Below are positions 17,754 through 26,357 of a stretch of 35,569 bases of DNA, one piece after another. The notes under the pieces are model-generated. The model did no database searches. It was not told the origin of the DNA and saw only the letters and a program-made list of their open reading frames with translations. Source of the stretch: Chloroflexota bacterium. Its GTDB lineage: Bacteria; Chloroflexota; Anaerolineae; J102. The translations under genes were made by a program, and so were the position numbers. Each line of letters begins with the position of its first letter. The first letter of the stretch is position 1. The stretch lies in contig PIVW01000005.1 of the NCBI GenBank assembly GCA_003353825.1, positions 1-35,569 of the forward strand, written 5' to 3'.

Positions 17754-20639
17754 TCATAGGTACCACAACAGCAGTAAAAGAATGAGCAGGGTGATGGCGC
17801 TGAGAAACAGACCCCACAGCAGTGTCTGTGGCTGGAAGGTCAATTCGAGGGTGTGATCGCCGGCAGGGACCTGGACGGCCTGCAGAAGAAGATCGGCGCG
17901 CTGGATGGTCACGGCTTCGCCGTCGAGGGTTGCTTGCCAACCGGGATACCAGGACTCGGCCCAGACCAAGGTGGCGGGCGTGGTAGCTTGCACGGCTATC
18001 TGAATGTGCTCGGGGCTGCGCGAGATAAGTGCGGCGCTGCCGCTGCCGCCCTGTATCGGTTCACCTTCTGCCAGCAAAACGGTGGCACTTGGGTCGAAGG
18101 AGGATGATTGCATGTGAGCGAGGGTGGTTGCATCTTCGGAGCTGATCCCCGTCTCAGAGACCAGGAAAACAGGTGGGAGGACGGCGTTATTTCTGTATAT
18201 TTTCACATCGCCGGAATGGATACGTTGCCAGGGGTGGCGCGAGATGACCAGGGTGTCATGGGCGCCGCTGACGGCATCGATGACGGAGAGACCTCGAACG
18301 AACAGTCGAGCATCTGCATGAAGAAGACGCAGGTTGAGTGACGCCAACAGACCGGACTCAGGTAATGTAAGTTGAGCGACCACATCTTGGCCGGGTTCGT
18401 CATTGCGCCAGCGAACCGCCGGCAACTCACGGTTATGCGCTATCAATGCAGCGTCATCAGCCCCAACAGCTGTTTCAATCCCGGCCCGGATCGGCAGCAA
18501 GACCTCCCGGCCATCTGCGTAAATGGCGGCCAACTCGGCAACAACCTCACCATCAGCCAATTGCACGCTGTCGCTGAGATGAGTGACGAGACCAACAGCA
18601 GTGATGGGGAAACCGGGCAGATCGAAGAACGTCAGTTCAGGCGTTTGCGCGGTCAGTGTTTCGCCAAATGATAGATCGTAGTAAACGTTGTCTTGCCAGG
18701 CGTCGAAGTTCTTGTCTGCAATCACATAGCAGACGCTGAAGAGGGAGAGCAAGCGCCCGTCGGGGATCTCACGCATTTGTTCGCGCAGACGGCCATCCGC
18801 CACAATCCGGTCTGGCGGCAGAAACAATTGCATGCTCTGCACGAATCGGGCCGTGGGCAAGACCCCGCCACCGAAACCGTCGAGTGAAGGTAATCGAAAC
18901 AACAAGCTCAGGTTGGGCGCCAGCACTTCCTTGGCCTTGGTGGCGTCTATCAGGTTCGAGAGGCCGGGTTCGTCCAGGTAGGGGCCATAAATCTGTCGTA
19001 GATCGGACAGATCGCCCGGGTCCCAGGTGGTTGTGCTGAGACTCAGGGTGCGACAATTGGGATCAGCTTCAGCAGCGATGCGGGCGGGCGCACTTCGCCA
19101 GGAACGGACTGCTTGTGGCGTCGTGGGGTGTTGGATCGGCAGCACCCAACTGGCTCCGTAGAGTTCGAGTGCTAACAATCCCAGCAATGCGATTGTCCCC
19201 CAACGCCTGGTCACTCCCTTTGTCTGCAATACAACAGCAAATACCAGCAACGCTGTTGACCATGCAAGCAGGCTGAAACCGTTCGGGCGGGATAACAGTA
19301 CCACTGCCAGGGCTAGCAGCATCAGGCCGGTTAATCCAAACCAAACCCAGCGTCGGTGTGGCAACCCCAGCTTCGGACGCCAACCCGACCACAGGTTTTG
19401 TGTTCCTAACCCGGCCAGCAGAGCAAATCCCAAGACGGCCGCTTGTAGCCAGCGAGCGGGCACCCGAAATAGATTCCAGCCGGGGACCATGACGTGCAAC
19501 AGATAACTGATCGGGTTATACGCCCCCAAGGCTAAACCGATACCGAGGATGCCCAGTGCCAGAGCGAGTGCACGAATGCGCTTTGGGCCTTTGGCGAGTC
19601 CGATCAAGGCAAGCAGCAGACCGAGCACGCCCACATAAGCCACCCATTCAGCGAAAGCATCGCTATCCAGAGCCTGACCCAGATCCCGGGCGTAATGCGG
19701 TAGCAATGTATATCCGAGGCGCCAGGGGGGGAGGCTGAGAGCGGCATGATCCAGGAAAGAAAGCCCGCCACTGCGATAGGATTGGGTGCTGAGTTCGAGG
19801 GTCGGTACCGTCTGAGCGGCGCTCAAGGTCAGTGTCAGACCAAACATCAGCACCAAAATGGCAGCTATCGGCCACACGTGTTGCCAGATCTGGCGCAAGG
19901 ACAATCTCCCGTTGTTCTTAGCTATCTGCCAAAGATCCCACACCAGAGAGAAGAGGACCCAGAAGCTGAAGATCACGGCCTGATTGTAGAAGGTCTGAGA
20001 ATGACCGGCCAGGAGTGCCAGCGTCCACACCAGCACGAGGGCGACCAGCAGGCGACGGGTGCGACGGTTCCGTCGCAGGGGCTGCTCACGCAACATCTCC
20101 CAGAGGAACAGGGCGGCGGGCAACCACGGCACAGTGCCCCAACGCACCGGCTGTGCCAGCAGACCGGTGGTCCAACCATTGAGAGCGAAGATCATGGCAG
20201 CGACAAATGCAGCCAGGGGTCCAAGCTGGGCGGCCCGCCGAGCAAGGGCATAGGTAAAAGCCCCGGCCAACCAGGCATGAAGTGCAGCAAAGGAGAGGAT
20301 GCCCTTCTCAGCACCGAAGGGGAGGAAAAACCAGCGCAGGGGATAAAAGAGCTGTGTTTGAGGATTTGCTTGAAAGGGCGCGCCTGCATACATGTAGGGA
20401 TTCCACAATGGCAAGCGTCCAGAACGCATAACCTCATTGGCGTAATCCCAGTAGGGTGTAAAATAATAGAGATAGTCACCACTGGCGGGGACCAGGTTTG
20501 TCAACAGGACTTTGTTGTATACCAGCAAGATCGCCAGGGCCAGGACAGCCAATGCCACCACATCCCACTTGCTCCACTTAAAAGCAATTCTATGTGCGCT
20601 AACGGCGGCATCCACGGCCTCACCCGCATATTCGCTCAT
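17754..20639 (-). CDS. YfhO-family polytopic membrane glycosyltransferase-like protein
   Basis: A 961-residue multi-pass membrane protein of the YfhO type, a GT-C-fold family thought to transfer sugars from lipid carriers on the outer face of the membrane (the Bacillus member acts on lipoteichoic acid). After a first helix, the characteristic outside loop reads ASGDYLYYFTPYWDY, then LPLWNPYMYAGAPFQANPQTQLFYP. About a dozen hydrophobic segments follow to about residue 500, then a large extracytoplasmic beta-rich region. The family-typical ending contains ESWYPGWQATLDG and a last helix finishing LLLLLLWYL. ATG 20639 overlaps the stop of the upstream GT39 gene by ATGA, so the two are translationally coupled. 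The substrate is unknown. Confidence 0.85.
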   Translation of the reverse strand: MSEYAGEAVDAAVSAHRIAFKWSKWDVVALAVLALAILLVYNKVLLTNLVPASGDYLYYFTPYWDYANEVMRSGRLPLWNPYMYAGAPFQANPQTQLFYPLRWFFLPFGAEKGILSFAALHAWLAGAFTYALARRAAQLGPLAAFVAAMIFALNGWTTGLLAQPVRWGTVPWLPAALFLWEMLREQPLRRNRRTRRLLVALVLVWTLALLAGHSQTFYNQAVIFSFWVLFSLVWDLWQIAKNNGRLSLRQIWQHVWPIAAILVLMFGLTLTLSAAQTVPTLELSTQSYRSGGLSFLDHAALSLPPWRLGYTLLPHYARDLGQALDSDAFAEWVAYVGVLGLLLALIGLAKGPKRIRALALALGILGIGLALGAYNPISYLLHVMVPGWNLFRVPARWLQAAVLGFALLAGLGTQNLWSGWRPKLGLPHRRWVWFGLTGLMLLALAVVLLSRPNGFSLLAWSTALLVFAVVLQTKGVTRRWGTIALLGLLALELYGASWVLPIQHPTTPQAVRSWRSAPARIAAEADPNCRTLSLSTTTWDPGDLSDLRQIYGPYLDEPGLSNLIDATKAKEVLAPNLSLLFRLPSLDGFGGGVLPTARFVQSMQLFLPPDRIVADGRLREQMREIPDGRLLSLFSVCYVIADKNFDAWQDNVYYDLSFGETLTAQTPELTFFDLPGFPITAVGLVTHLSDSVQLADGEVVAELAAIYADGREVLLPIRAGIETAVGADDAALIAHNRELPAVRWRNDEPGQDVVAQLTLPESGLLASLNLRLLHADARLFVRGLSVIDAVSGAHDTLVISRHPWQRIHSGDVKIYRNNAVLPPVFLVSETGISSEDATTLAHMQSSSFDPSATVLLAEGEPIQGGSGSAALISRSPEHIQIAVQATTPATLVWAESWYPGWQATLDGEAVTIQRADLLLQAVQVPAGDHTLELTFQPQTLLWGLFLSAITLLILLLLLWYL

Positions 20640-22366
20640 GGCGCCACCGTTACGATCTCGTACACAACGAACTGTGGTTGAGGGGCGAACTCGCCTTGTA
20701 CCAGGAGCCGTTGGGACAAACCGAGTTCATGCCCCGCCAATGCCTCGGTGAGCGGCTCTCGCTCATGAAGCTGCCATCCGGGAAAGACGATGAATCGACG
20801 ATAGCCATCGACATCTGTGAGCAGATCTTCGATCAGCATATCCGCATTCGACCAGTAGACACGCCCAGCCGCACCCTCCCACAGATACCAGTTCCAGTGC
20901 CAGCCCAACCAACGGTGGTACAAAACACCCTTTTCTTCGGGCATTTCAGCCTGAAGATAGGCGGCCACGGTTTCGATACCACTGTACGCACCATGGTCTC
21001 CGCCGACAGGTAATCGAGATAGTGCGGCCATCCCCGCTCCCCACAGCAGTGAAATGCCAACCACCGTTGCCAGCAGCCAGCGCAGATGTGAGTGATCGGC
21101 GAATTGTTGCCATGAATGACTCAGACCTCGGGCAGTTAACAGGGCTATCAGTGGCGCCAGGCCCAACAGATAGCGATCCCAGGCTTGAAAACTAAACAGA
21201 ACATGTAGCAACAGATAAGCCAGGGTAAAGGATAAAAACAGCAGGTCCCATAGATAGGGCCTTGTTGACTCGGTAGAGGGCGGCTGACCGTGCGCTTGCG
21301 CAGAGACTATGCGACGCAGAGCAACGATGCCGGCGATGCCGACTAGCAGGAGAAGGATCAACGTTCCCACCGGCCAGCCGCCAAGCCAGCGCCCTATGCC
21401 CCACCAGTTGGCCAGTTGCTCGGGCAGTTGGTTTATCGACCACCAATACAATCCACCATAGCTGTTCCACGATTGCTCCCAAAAGCTGGGGATTTCAGCG
21501 GGGAGGATACGCCAGCCATCCCACTGCCAGACTTTGTACCAGACGAAGTAGAAACCTAGGGTGGCGAGGAGGAGACGGAGAGGGGGGGTGAGGGGGTGAA
21601 GGGGTGAGGTGATGAGGGGGTGAAGGGGTGAGGGGGTGACCGGGTGTCTGGGTGACTTGCTACTTGCTACCTGCGACTTGCCACCTGCCGATGCTGAAAC
21701 TATGCTGCGCCAGAGGCGGGTTAGTGAATTGGGGTAGGTTCCCAGGAATAAGGCCCCGACAATAAGAGGGGCGAACAGGAGGGCGTTTTGTTTGGTGGCA
21801 AAGGCCATGCCCAAGGATAAACCCGCGCCCAGCCCCAGTCCGTAGCTGGCGCAAACCAAGGCTAGCAGGAGCCAGGCAACCAGCATGGGATCGGTATAAA
21901 GGGTCGGGGCAAAGGCAATGGCAAAGGGCGAAAGGGCGAAGATCGCCAGAGCCCAGCGCGCCTGCCGTGATCCGTAGATACGGTTTGCCAACACCCACAA
22001 CAATAGCATTGCCAACAGTGAACAGAGCAGGTTGAGAGAGCGCCCAGCCTCAACTGTGGCGCCAAAGCGGGTGAAGAGATTGGCCAGTGTGTAGATGAAA
22101 AAAGGAGGTTTGTCGACAGCCACCCACTCCAGCATGGGATCTTGACCAGAAACGATCAATCTGGCCCAATAACCGTACAACGCTTCATCTTCGCGCAACG
22201 GATACCAGCCAAAAGACCAGGCGCGCAATGCCATTCCCATAGCAGCCCATAAAACAACCCAGACGCTATCTAATTGCAGCCAAAGTAGCCAGGGTCGAGA
22301 TGGCGCTGTGGGTTGGTCAAAATCTAGTCTGGTCGGGCACCCACCGCTTACCCGTTCCGTTTGCAT
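20636..22366 (-). CDS. GT39/ArnT-like polyprenyl-phosphate-sugar glycosyltransferase
   Basis: A 576-residue polytopic protein of the PMT/ArnT (GT39, GT-C fold) type, which moves a sugar from a polyprenyl-phosphate donor to an extracytoplasmic acceptor. The first periplasmic loop has the family acidic motif YPLREDEALYGYWARL, followed by DKPPFFIY. About ten further helices and a C-terminal soluble tail follow. Start ATG 22366 lies 4 bases after the GT2 stop; a TTG at 22381 is possible. It is odd that residues of about 227-262, between two membrane helices, form a Pro/Ser/Thr/His-rich stretch encoded by a tandem octamer/heptamer array (21584-21689). That array is unlike the rest of the gene. The gene lies between GT2 and YfhO in a tight operon. 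Confidence 0.85.
   Translation of the reverse strand: MQTERVSGGCPTRLDFDQPTAPSRPWLLWLQLDSVWVVLWAAMGMALRAWSFGWYPLREDEALYGYWARLIVSGQDPMLEWVAVDKPPFFIYTLANLFTRFGATVEAGRSLNLLCSLLAMLLLWVLANRIYGSRQARWALAIFALSPFAIAFAPTLYTDPMLVAWLLLALVCASYGLGLGAGLSLGMAFATKQNALLFAPLIVGALFLGTYPNSLTRLWRSIVSASAGGKSQVASSKSPRHPVTPSPLHPLITSPLHPLTPPLRLLLATLGFYFVWYKVWQWDGWRILPAEIPSFWEQSWNSYGGLYWWSINQLPEQLANWWGIGRWLGGWPVGTLILLLLVGIAGIVALRRIVSAQAHGQPPSTESTRPYLWDLLFLSFTLAYLLLHVLFSFQAWDRYLLGLAPLIALLTARGLSHSWQQFADHSHLRWLLATVVGISLLWGAGMAALSRLPVGGDHGAYSGIETVAAYLQAEMPEEKGVLYHRWLGWHWNWYLWEGAAGRVYWSNADMLIEDLLTDVDGYRRFIVFPGWQLHEREPLTEALAGHELGLSQRLLVQGEFAPQPQFVVYEIVTVAP
21584..21655. repeat. Coding period-8 array, unit RGGGGTGA, nine copies
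   Basis: Nine contiguous octamers on the plus strand: GGGGGTGA twice, AGGGGTGA, GGTGATGA, GGGGGTGA, AGGGGTGA, GGGGGTGA, CCGGGTGT, CTGGGTGA. They lie inside the minus-strand GT39 gene. Nine octamers equal 72 bases, or 24 codons, so this block keeps the reading frame. The encoded peptide is Pro/His/Leu/Thr/Ser only, with HPLITSPLHPLT in its centre. Confidence 0.85.
21655..21689. repeat. Coding period-7 array, unit ACYTGCN, five copies
   Basis: Five contiguous heptamers follow the octamer array directly: ACTTGCT, ACTTGCT, ACCTGCG, ACTTGCC, ACCTGCC. They encode part of the SQVASSKS-like linker in the GT39 protein. The switch from an 8-base to a 7-base period happens at a shared base, 21655. Confidence 0.8.
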
Positions 22367-22370
22367 TTTA

Positions 22371-23126
22371 TCAACCCACAAAACGATATTTGATCAGCGC
22401 CCAAACCGCAGGGAAGCCATCGCGCCAGGTGATGTTCTTGCCTTCCTCGTATTCTCGGCCTGTGTAACTGATGGGGACTTCGTAAATACGATAGCCTTGT
22501 TTGAGTATCTTGGCCGTGATTTCGGGCTCCAATTCGAAACGCCTGGCATGCAGGGGTACACCCTCCAACACTTCACGCCGGAAGACTTTGTAGCAAGTCT
22601 CCATATCAGTCAAAATCGAGTCATAGAGGAGATTTGTCAGCAGGGTGAGGAACTTGTTCCCCAGCATGTTACGAAACAACATCGCCTTGCGCGGGCCACC
22701 CAAGAAGCGTGATCCATACACAACCTTGCTACGATCTTCGACAATGGGTTTGAGCAGGGCCGGGTAGTCACGGGGATCGTATTCGGTGTCAGCGTCCTGT
22801 ATTAAAAAAATCTCTCCGGTTGCATGTTCCATTGCTGTGCGAATTGCAGCACCTTTGCCGCCATTCTGTTTATGAGCTACCGCTCGAAGCAACCCTTGTG
22901 ACTCCGCCTCCTGTAAGATCTGCCAACTCTCATCCTTCGAACCATCATCTACAGCAATGATCTCCTGTTGCAACCACACGGTTTCATGAGGTATTTCTGC
23001 GGTGATGGCCATCACATCCAATTGTAAGTGATGCATCGTTCTCACTTGACTGATGACCGTGCGCAGGGTCTTGGCCTCGTTGTAGACCGGCATGAGGACG
23101 GAATAGCGAATAACTCGTTCGGACAT
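22371..23126 (-). CDS. Family 2 glycosyltransferase, DPM1/ArnC-like
   Basis: A 251-residue GT-A glycosyltransferase of the type that makes polyprenyl-phosphate-sugar from a nucleotide-sugar on the cytoplasmic face. Visible motifs are SVLMPVYNEA (residues 9-18), VDDGS (59-63), HKQNGGKGAAIRTAM (85-99), the metal-binding DAD (111-113) in QDADTEYDP, and the C-terminal GKNITWRDGFPAVWAL signature. No C-terminal membrane helices are present, so it is the DPM1-like soluble form. A slightly long insertion (about residues 32-54) precedes VDDGS. The start ATG 23126 directly abuts an octamer array and no Shine-Dalgarno sequence is visible. An in-frame TAA at 23159-23157 rules out a longer protein. It probably supplies the donor for the GT39 and YfhO proteins downstream. 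Confidence 0.9.
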   Translation of the reverse strand: MSERVIRYSVLMPVYNEAKTLRTVISQVRTMHHLQLDVMAITAEIPHETVWLQQEIIAVDDGSKDESWQILQEAESQGLLRAVAHKQNGGKGAAIRTAMEHATGEIFLIQDADTEYDPRDYPALLKPIVEDRSKVVYGSRFLGGPRKAMLFRNMLGNKFLTLLTNLLYDSILTDMETCYKVFRREVLEGVPLHARRFELEPEITAKILKQGYRIYEVPISYTGREYEEGKNITWRDGFPAVWALIKYRFVG

Positions 23127-23214
23127 GGTCGTTTGGTCGTTTAGTCGTTTGGTCGTTTAGTCGTTTGGTCGTTTGGTCGTTTAGTCGTTTGGTCGTTTGG
23201 TCGTTTGGTCGCGT
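23127..23214. repeat. Period-8 array RGTCGTTT, ten perfect copies plus one degenerate
   Basis: Octamers run without interruption from 23127 to 23206. Every unit is RGTCGTTT, with R in the order G, G, A, G, A, G, G, A, G, G, then a degenerate GGTCGCGT. On the GT2 coding strand this reads AAACGACY repeated right up to the ATG, so it is the entire proximal 5' leader of that gene. Confidence 0.95.
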
Positions 23215-23296
23215 GGGATTGTTATGTGAAAAGCTTTTGCCTGCATAAGCGACCAGTTTCGATTTTGGTTTTATCCGTTTATTCCGTGTTCATCCG

Positions 23297-23337
23297 TGAG
23301 CAATTCTTGTCAGTCTATGAGCATTTCTTGTCAATCT
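23297..23337. repeat. Two tandem copies of a 21-base unit
   Basis: TGAGCAATTCTTGTCAGTCTA is followed immediately by a copy differing at two positions and missing the last base. The period of 21 equals three heptamers, in keeping with the other 7-base arrays. It lies in the gap between the methyltransferase and GT2 genes. Confidence 0.6.
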
Positions 23338-23362
23338 GAGGCATAGCCTCGCTAGCCTTTCA

Positions 23363-24160
23363 TCAATCATTACTGGCTTTTGTTGCACAATAACGATAGC
23401 TTTCCCATTGGGTATCGGCATTGTCATCCGCTTGCACATCTAACACATGGCCGCCGCACGACACCAAAAGGCGTAGTACCTTGTCGCGTTTGATACCGTA
23501 CATATCCATGGTGGGAAGATCGCCATAGCGAAGTTTTTGGTAGGCGCGCCAGACTCGGGTGGGGCGGAGGGGTTGGATAAATTTTCGGGCCCTTCGCTTC
23601 GGCGCACTCGGAATCTGGAACACAAGGATGCCGTTCGGCTGAAGCACACGCAGGAACTCTAAAATATAGCTTTCAGCATACCTTGGGGGCATATGCTGCA
23701 GTGTAATGTTCGAGTAAACGAAATCAAACGTGTTGTTTGCAAAAAGGCTGAGATCATTGGCCGTATTGAGATGATATTGGCAGCGATCTGAATATTGATT
23801 GTAGTGTACTGCCAATTCCAGCATAGAGGAACTGATGTCGACGCCATGTACTTGCTGGAAATGCGCTGCCAGGGCCTGACTAAGCCGCCCTACGCCGCAG
23901 CCAAAATCAAGGGCTGCCAGATCATCAATCTGGACGTGTAGCCCACGCACGTACTCCAGGACTTCTGCTATCTCGACAACCCCGGTCTGAAAAAAACTCT
24001 CGCGATCCCAACGATTGTCATCCTTATCGGGCCAGGCAAGAATCCCCCAGAGCGGATCTTGATCGCCATACTTCTCCCAATTGGCTTGTACTTCTTCGAG
24101 ATTCATAGACAGTTTGATCAGGCGGCCGTCCACAACCAGCGACGGGCGAGGTGTACTCAC
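23363..24160 (-). CDS. Class I SAM-dependent methyltransferase
   Basis: A 265-residue Rossmann-fold methyltransferase. Motif I is ALDFGCGVGRLSQAL (about residues 83-97), followed by VHGVDISSSML with the acidic ribose-binding residue, then FDFVYSNITLQHMPP (motif IV-like) and FLRVLQPNGILVFQIPS. The N-terminal NWEKYGDQDPLWGIL segment is typical of methyltransferases next to glycan genes. Start GTG 24160 has no clear ribosome binding site; ATG 24106 (18 codons later) is a good alternative. It lies 20 bases after the response regulator stop on the same strand and about 240 bases before GT2. Its substrate is unknown; a sugar or lipid-linked glycan is a guess from context. Confidence 0.82.
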   Translation of the reverse strand: MSTPRPSLVVDGRLIKLSMNLEEVQANWEKYGDQDPLWGILAWPDKDDNRWDRESFFQTGVVEIAEVLEYVRGLHVQIDDLAALDFGCGVGRLSQALAAHFQQVHGVDISSSMLELAVHYNQYSDRCQYHLNTANDLSLFANNTFDFVYSNITLQHMPPRYAESYILEFLRVLQPNGILVFQIPSAPKRRARKFIQPLRPTRVWRAYQKLRYGDLPTMDMYGIKRDKVLRLLVSCGGHVLDVQADDNADTQWESYRYCATKASND

Positions 24161-24180
24161 GAAACAAATGTCAACACACC

Positions 24181-24810
24181 CTAATCGTTTTCACTGATCT
24201 GCTGTGCCAGGATAATGGCTTCGGCAACTTCGCGCATGGGCTTACGATAATTCATCGAGAGCTTCTGGATTCGCCGGAACGCCTCAGCTTCGGTCATGCC
24301 TTTTCGGTCCATGAGCAAACCTTTGGCGCGATCAACAAGCTTACGAGTCTCCAAAGCATCCTGCATATTGTCGGCTTGTTTTTTGACGGCTGTGAACTCT
24401 TCGAAACGGGCCAGGGCCATCTCGATGGCAGGTGGCAGATCGGATTCGGTGAACGGTTTAACCAAGTAGCCAACCACACCGGCGGCGCGGGCGCGGGCGA
24501 CCAGATCGCGTTGCGAATAGGCGCTGAGCAAGAGCACCGGGGCGATGCCCTCCTCGGTGAGTATGCTCGCGGCGTCGATGCCATCAAACGAATCGCCTTC
24601 AGCCGAATCGTCATCAAAGCGAATATCCATAATCACCAGATCTGGGCGCAGTTTACGTGCCATCTCTACGGCGCCGCGACCTTCGCTCGCTTCTCCTACC
24701 ACCAGATACTCCTGGTTTGTGAGCATTTCGCGCAGATCACGTCGGATCAGGGATTCATCATCACAGATGATGATGCGTCTGCGGGCGGACGTTGAATCCT
24801 CATTCATCAT
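24181..24810 (-). CDS. ANTAR-domain response regulator (PdtaR/AmiR-NasT-like)
   Basis: A 209-residue regulator with an N-terminal receiver domain: acidic pair D17-D18, phospho-acceptor D62 in LVIMDIRF, the conserved Ser/Thr in LLLSAYS, and Lys in YLVKPF. A C-terminal ANTAR RNA-binding domain (about 150-203) carries the family residues ETRKLVDRAKGLLMDRKGMTEAEAF and MNYRKPMREVAEAI. ANTAR regulators bind paired hairpins in leader RNA and prevent terminator formation. The start ATG 24810 overlaps the kinase stop (ATGA), with GGAGG 9 bases upstream. This is the cognate partner of the kinase encoded just upstream. No obvious ANTAR hairpin pair was identified in the window. Confidence 0.93.
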   Translation of the reverse strand: MMNEDSTSARRRIIICDDESLIRRDLREMLTNQEYLVVGEASEGRGAVEMARKLRPDLVIMDIRFDDDSAEGDSFDGIDAASILTEEGIAPVLLLSAYSQRDLVARARAAGVVGYLVKPFTESDLPPAIEMALARFEEFTAVKKQADNMQDALETRKLVDRAKGLLMDRKGMTEAEAFRRIQKLSMNYRKPMREVAEAIILAQQISEND

Positions 24811-26321
24811 GTCGGTGCGCCTCCAACAGCGCCTTTTGGGAAATTAACCACAGCGCGCGTACCGGATTTCGCCTGTGGGATGAGTTCAAAAGTTCCTTTC
24901 AAATCATCCTGCACCAAGGTGCGAACGATGTCAAGCCCAAGACTGGTTCCTGAGTCCATCGAGAAATCATCAGACAAGCCCTGGCCATTGTCTACAACCT
25001 CCAAATTAACACTTTCCATCTGATCGCGCAGATAGACCAGTACTTTACCTTGTGCTTGCCCTCCGAAGCCATGCTCAACTGCGTTCAGCAGAAGTTCATT
25101 GACCACAAGAGCGCAGGCAGTGGCTTTATTGGTGGGTAACATCACATCATCCGCCTCGGCCACGATGAATCGGATATCTCGACTGGGCCCGAGCATGCCG
25201 GCATGCACTTGGGCGACAATGCGTTTGACAACATCGCCCAGATTCAGTACCTGATCTTCGCCTTCAGACAAGGACTCGTGGATGACGGACATGCTAAGTA
25301 TACGATTGATGGACTCATACAGTAGTTGTCGGGCCTCTTCGGCATCAGCGCGCCGCGCCTGCATGCGCATGATCGAGACCAGCAATTGCAGGTTATTCTT
25401 GACACGGTGATGAACTTCCTTGAGCATCACCGCTTTCACTTTGAGTTCCTGTGCTTTTTTACGGGTCTCCGTCACATCTTTGACCAGCAACAACGCCCCA
25501 TAGCGCTCGCCAACACGTTGGCGGGGCGAAAGACGCTGCAAGAGATTCAGATCTGGTTGGCCAAATAACGGAATAGCACTGCGCAGTAGAATCCGCTCTC
25601 GCACTCTCTCTTCAGAAAATACGCAGGCGCCTTCATCCCAGGCCTGCTGTACGATACGCAAATCCCCTGCCGCCACTTCAGTCAAGCTGCGCCCTCGTAG
25701 ATCGTCCACATAACCGAGGCGACGATAGACATTGTTGGCCTGACCACTAAGGTAGTGATACCGCCCCAGGTGATCGATAAAAATGATGCCGTCCTGTTCT
25801 CTGAAAGGGGGAACCTTTTCTATACTACGGATTTCGCCTGCCGCCACCATATGTAAGAAACGAGTAAGAGATCGTTGGAAGGATCCGTCTCGGCGGCGAT
25901 GGCGTTCGCGTTCGATGGCGTTGGTGTAGATCGCCATAGCGCCGATAGGTTGCTTACGGGCATTGATCACCGGCCAGACCTGCTGTCCTACTTCCGGGCG
26001 CTCTTCGAATACCTCGGGCACGATGCGTTGGCGACGCAGCCCCCTTGTCACCGCCGTCCACATCCAGCGCCGCTCAGAGCTGGGACGACACTCGCCGGCG
26101 GGGGATTCGGTGTAGAGTGATGTCATCGAATGGGGTTGCGCATGTACCGCTGCGCACACCTCGAATACCTCGAATGGAAACACCAGGAACACATCCGATC
26201 GTGAGATATCGGCGGCCAGAGGTAAAGCCGACCGCACCGACTCGAGTAAGGATCGATCTTCCGGCGTCAAGATCCCTAGCCCCTGCGCCCAAAATGTCTC
26301 GTTGACGTGCAATCTGTCCAT
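24807..26321 (-). CDS. HisKA_2 sensor histidine kinase (PdtaS-like)
   Basis: 504 residues from ATG 26321. An N-terminal region (about 10-150) resembles the H_kinase_N/GAF-like sensor of PdtaS. A PAS-like domain follows (about 165-285, with IIFIDHLGRYHYLS), then the HisKA_2 dimerisation domain with phospho-acceptor His in KEVHHRVKNNLQ (His304/305). The HATPase_c domain has N-box NELLLNAVEHGF and G-boxes DNGQGL and GTSLGLDI. No transmembrane helix is seen, so it is a soluble sensor. A longer reading from TTG 26363 would begin inside a dispersed repeat and adds nothing family-like. It is coupled to the ANTAR regulator by a 4-base overlap, the arrangement known for PdtaS/PdtaR and EutW/EutV. The ligand is unknown. 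Confidence 0.92.
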   Translation of the reverse strand: MDRLHVNETFWAQGLGILTPEDRSLLESVRSALPLAADISRSDVFLVFPFEVFEVCAAVHAQPHSMTSLYTESPAGECRPSSERRWMWTAVTRGLRRQRIVPEVFEERPEVGQQVWPVINARKQPIGAMAIYTNAIERERHRRRDGSFQRSLTRFLHMVAAGEIRSIEKVPPFREQDGIIFIDHLGRYHYLSGQANNVYRRLGYVDDLRGRSLTEVAAGDLRIVQQAWDEGACVFSEERVRERILLRSAIPLFGQPDLNLLQRLSPRQRVGERYGALLLVKDVTETRKKAQELKVKAVMLKEVHHRVKNNLQLLVSIMRMQARRADAEEARQLLYESINRILSMSVIHESLSEGEDQVLNLGDVVKRIVAQVHAGMLGPSRDIRFIVAEADDVMLPTNKATACALVVNELLLNAVEHGFGGQAQGKVLVYLRDQMESVNLEVVDNGQGLSDDFSMDSGTSLGLDIVRTLVQDDLKGTFELIPQAKSGTRAVVNFPKGAVGGAPT

Positions 26322-26357
26322 TCGTGATCGGCGTTGATCGAAAGATGAATTATATCT

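Noticed and set aside
19746..20681. 311-residue plus-strand ORF
   Set aside because: It is antisense to the YfhO gene, low in complexity, rich in Gln/Gly/Arg, and shows no domain or ribosome binding site; it is a shadow of GC-rich coding sequence.
23127..23214. CRISPR-like array
   Set aside because: Units are 8 bases, contiguous and without spacers, and no cas genes are present.
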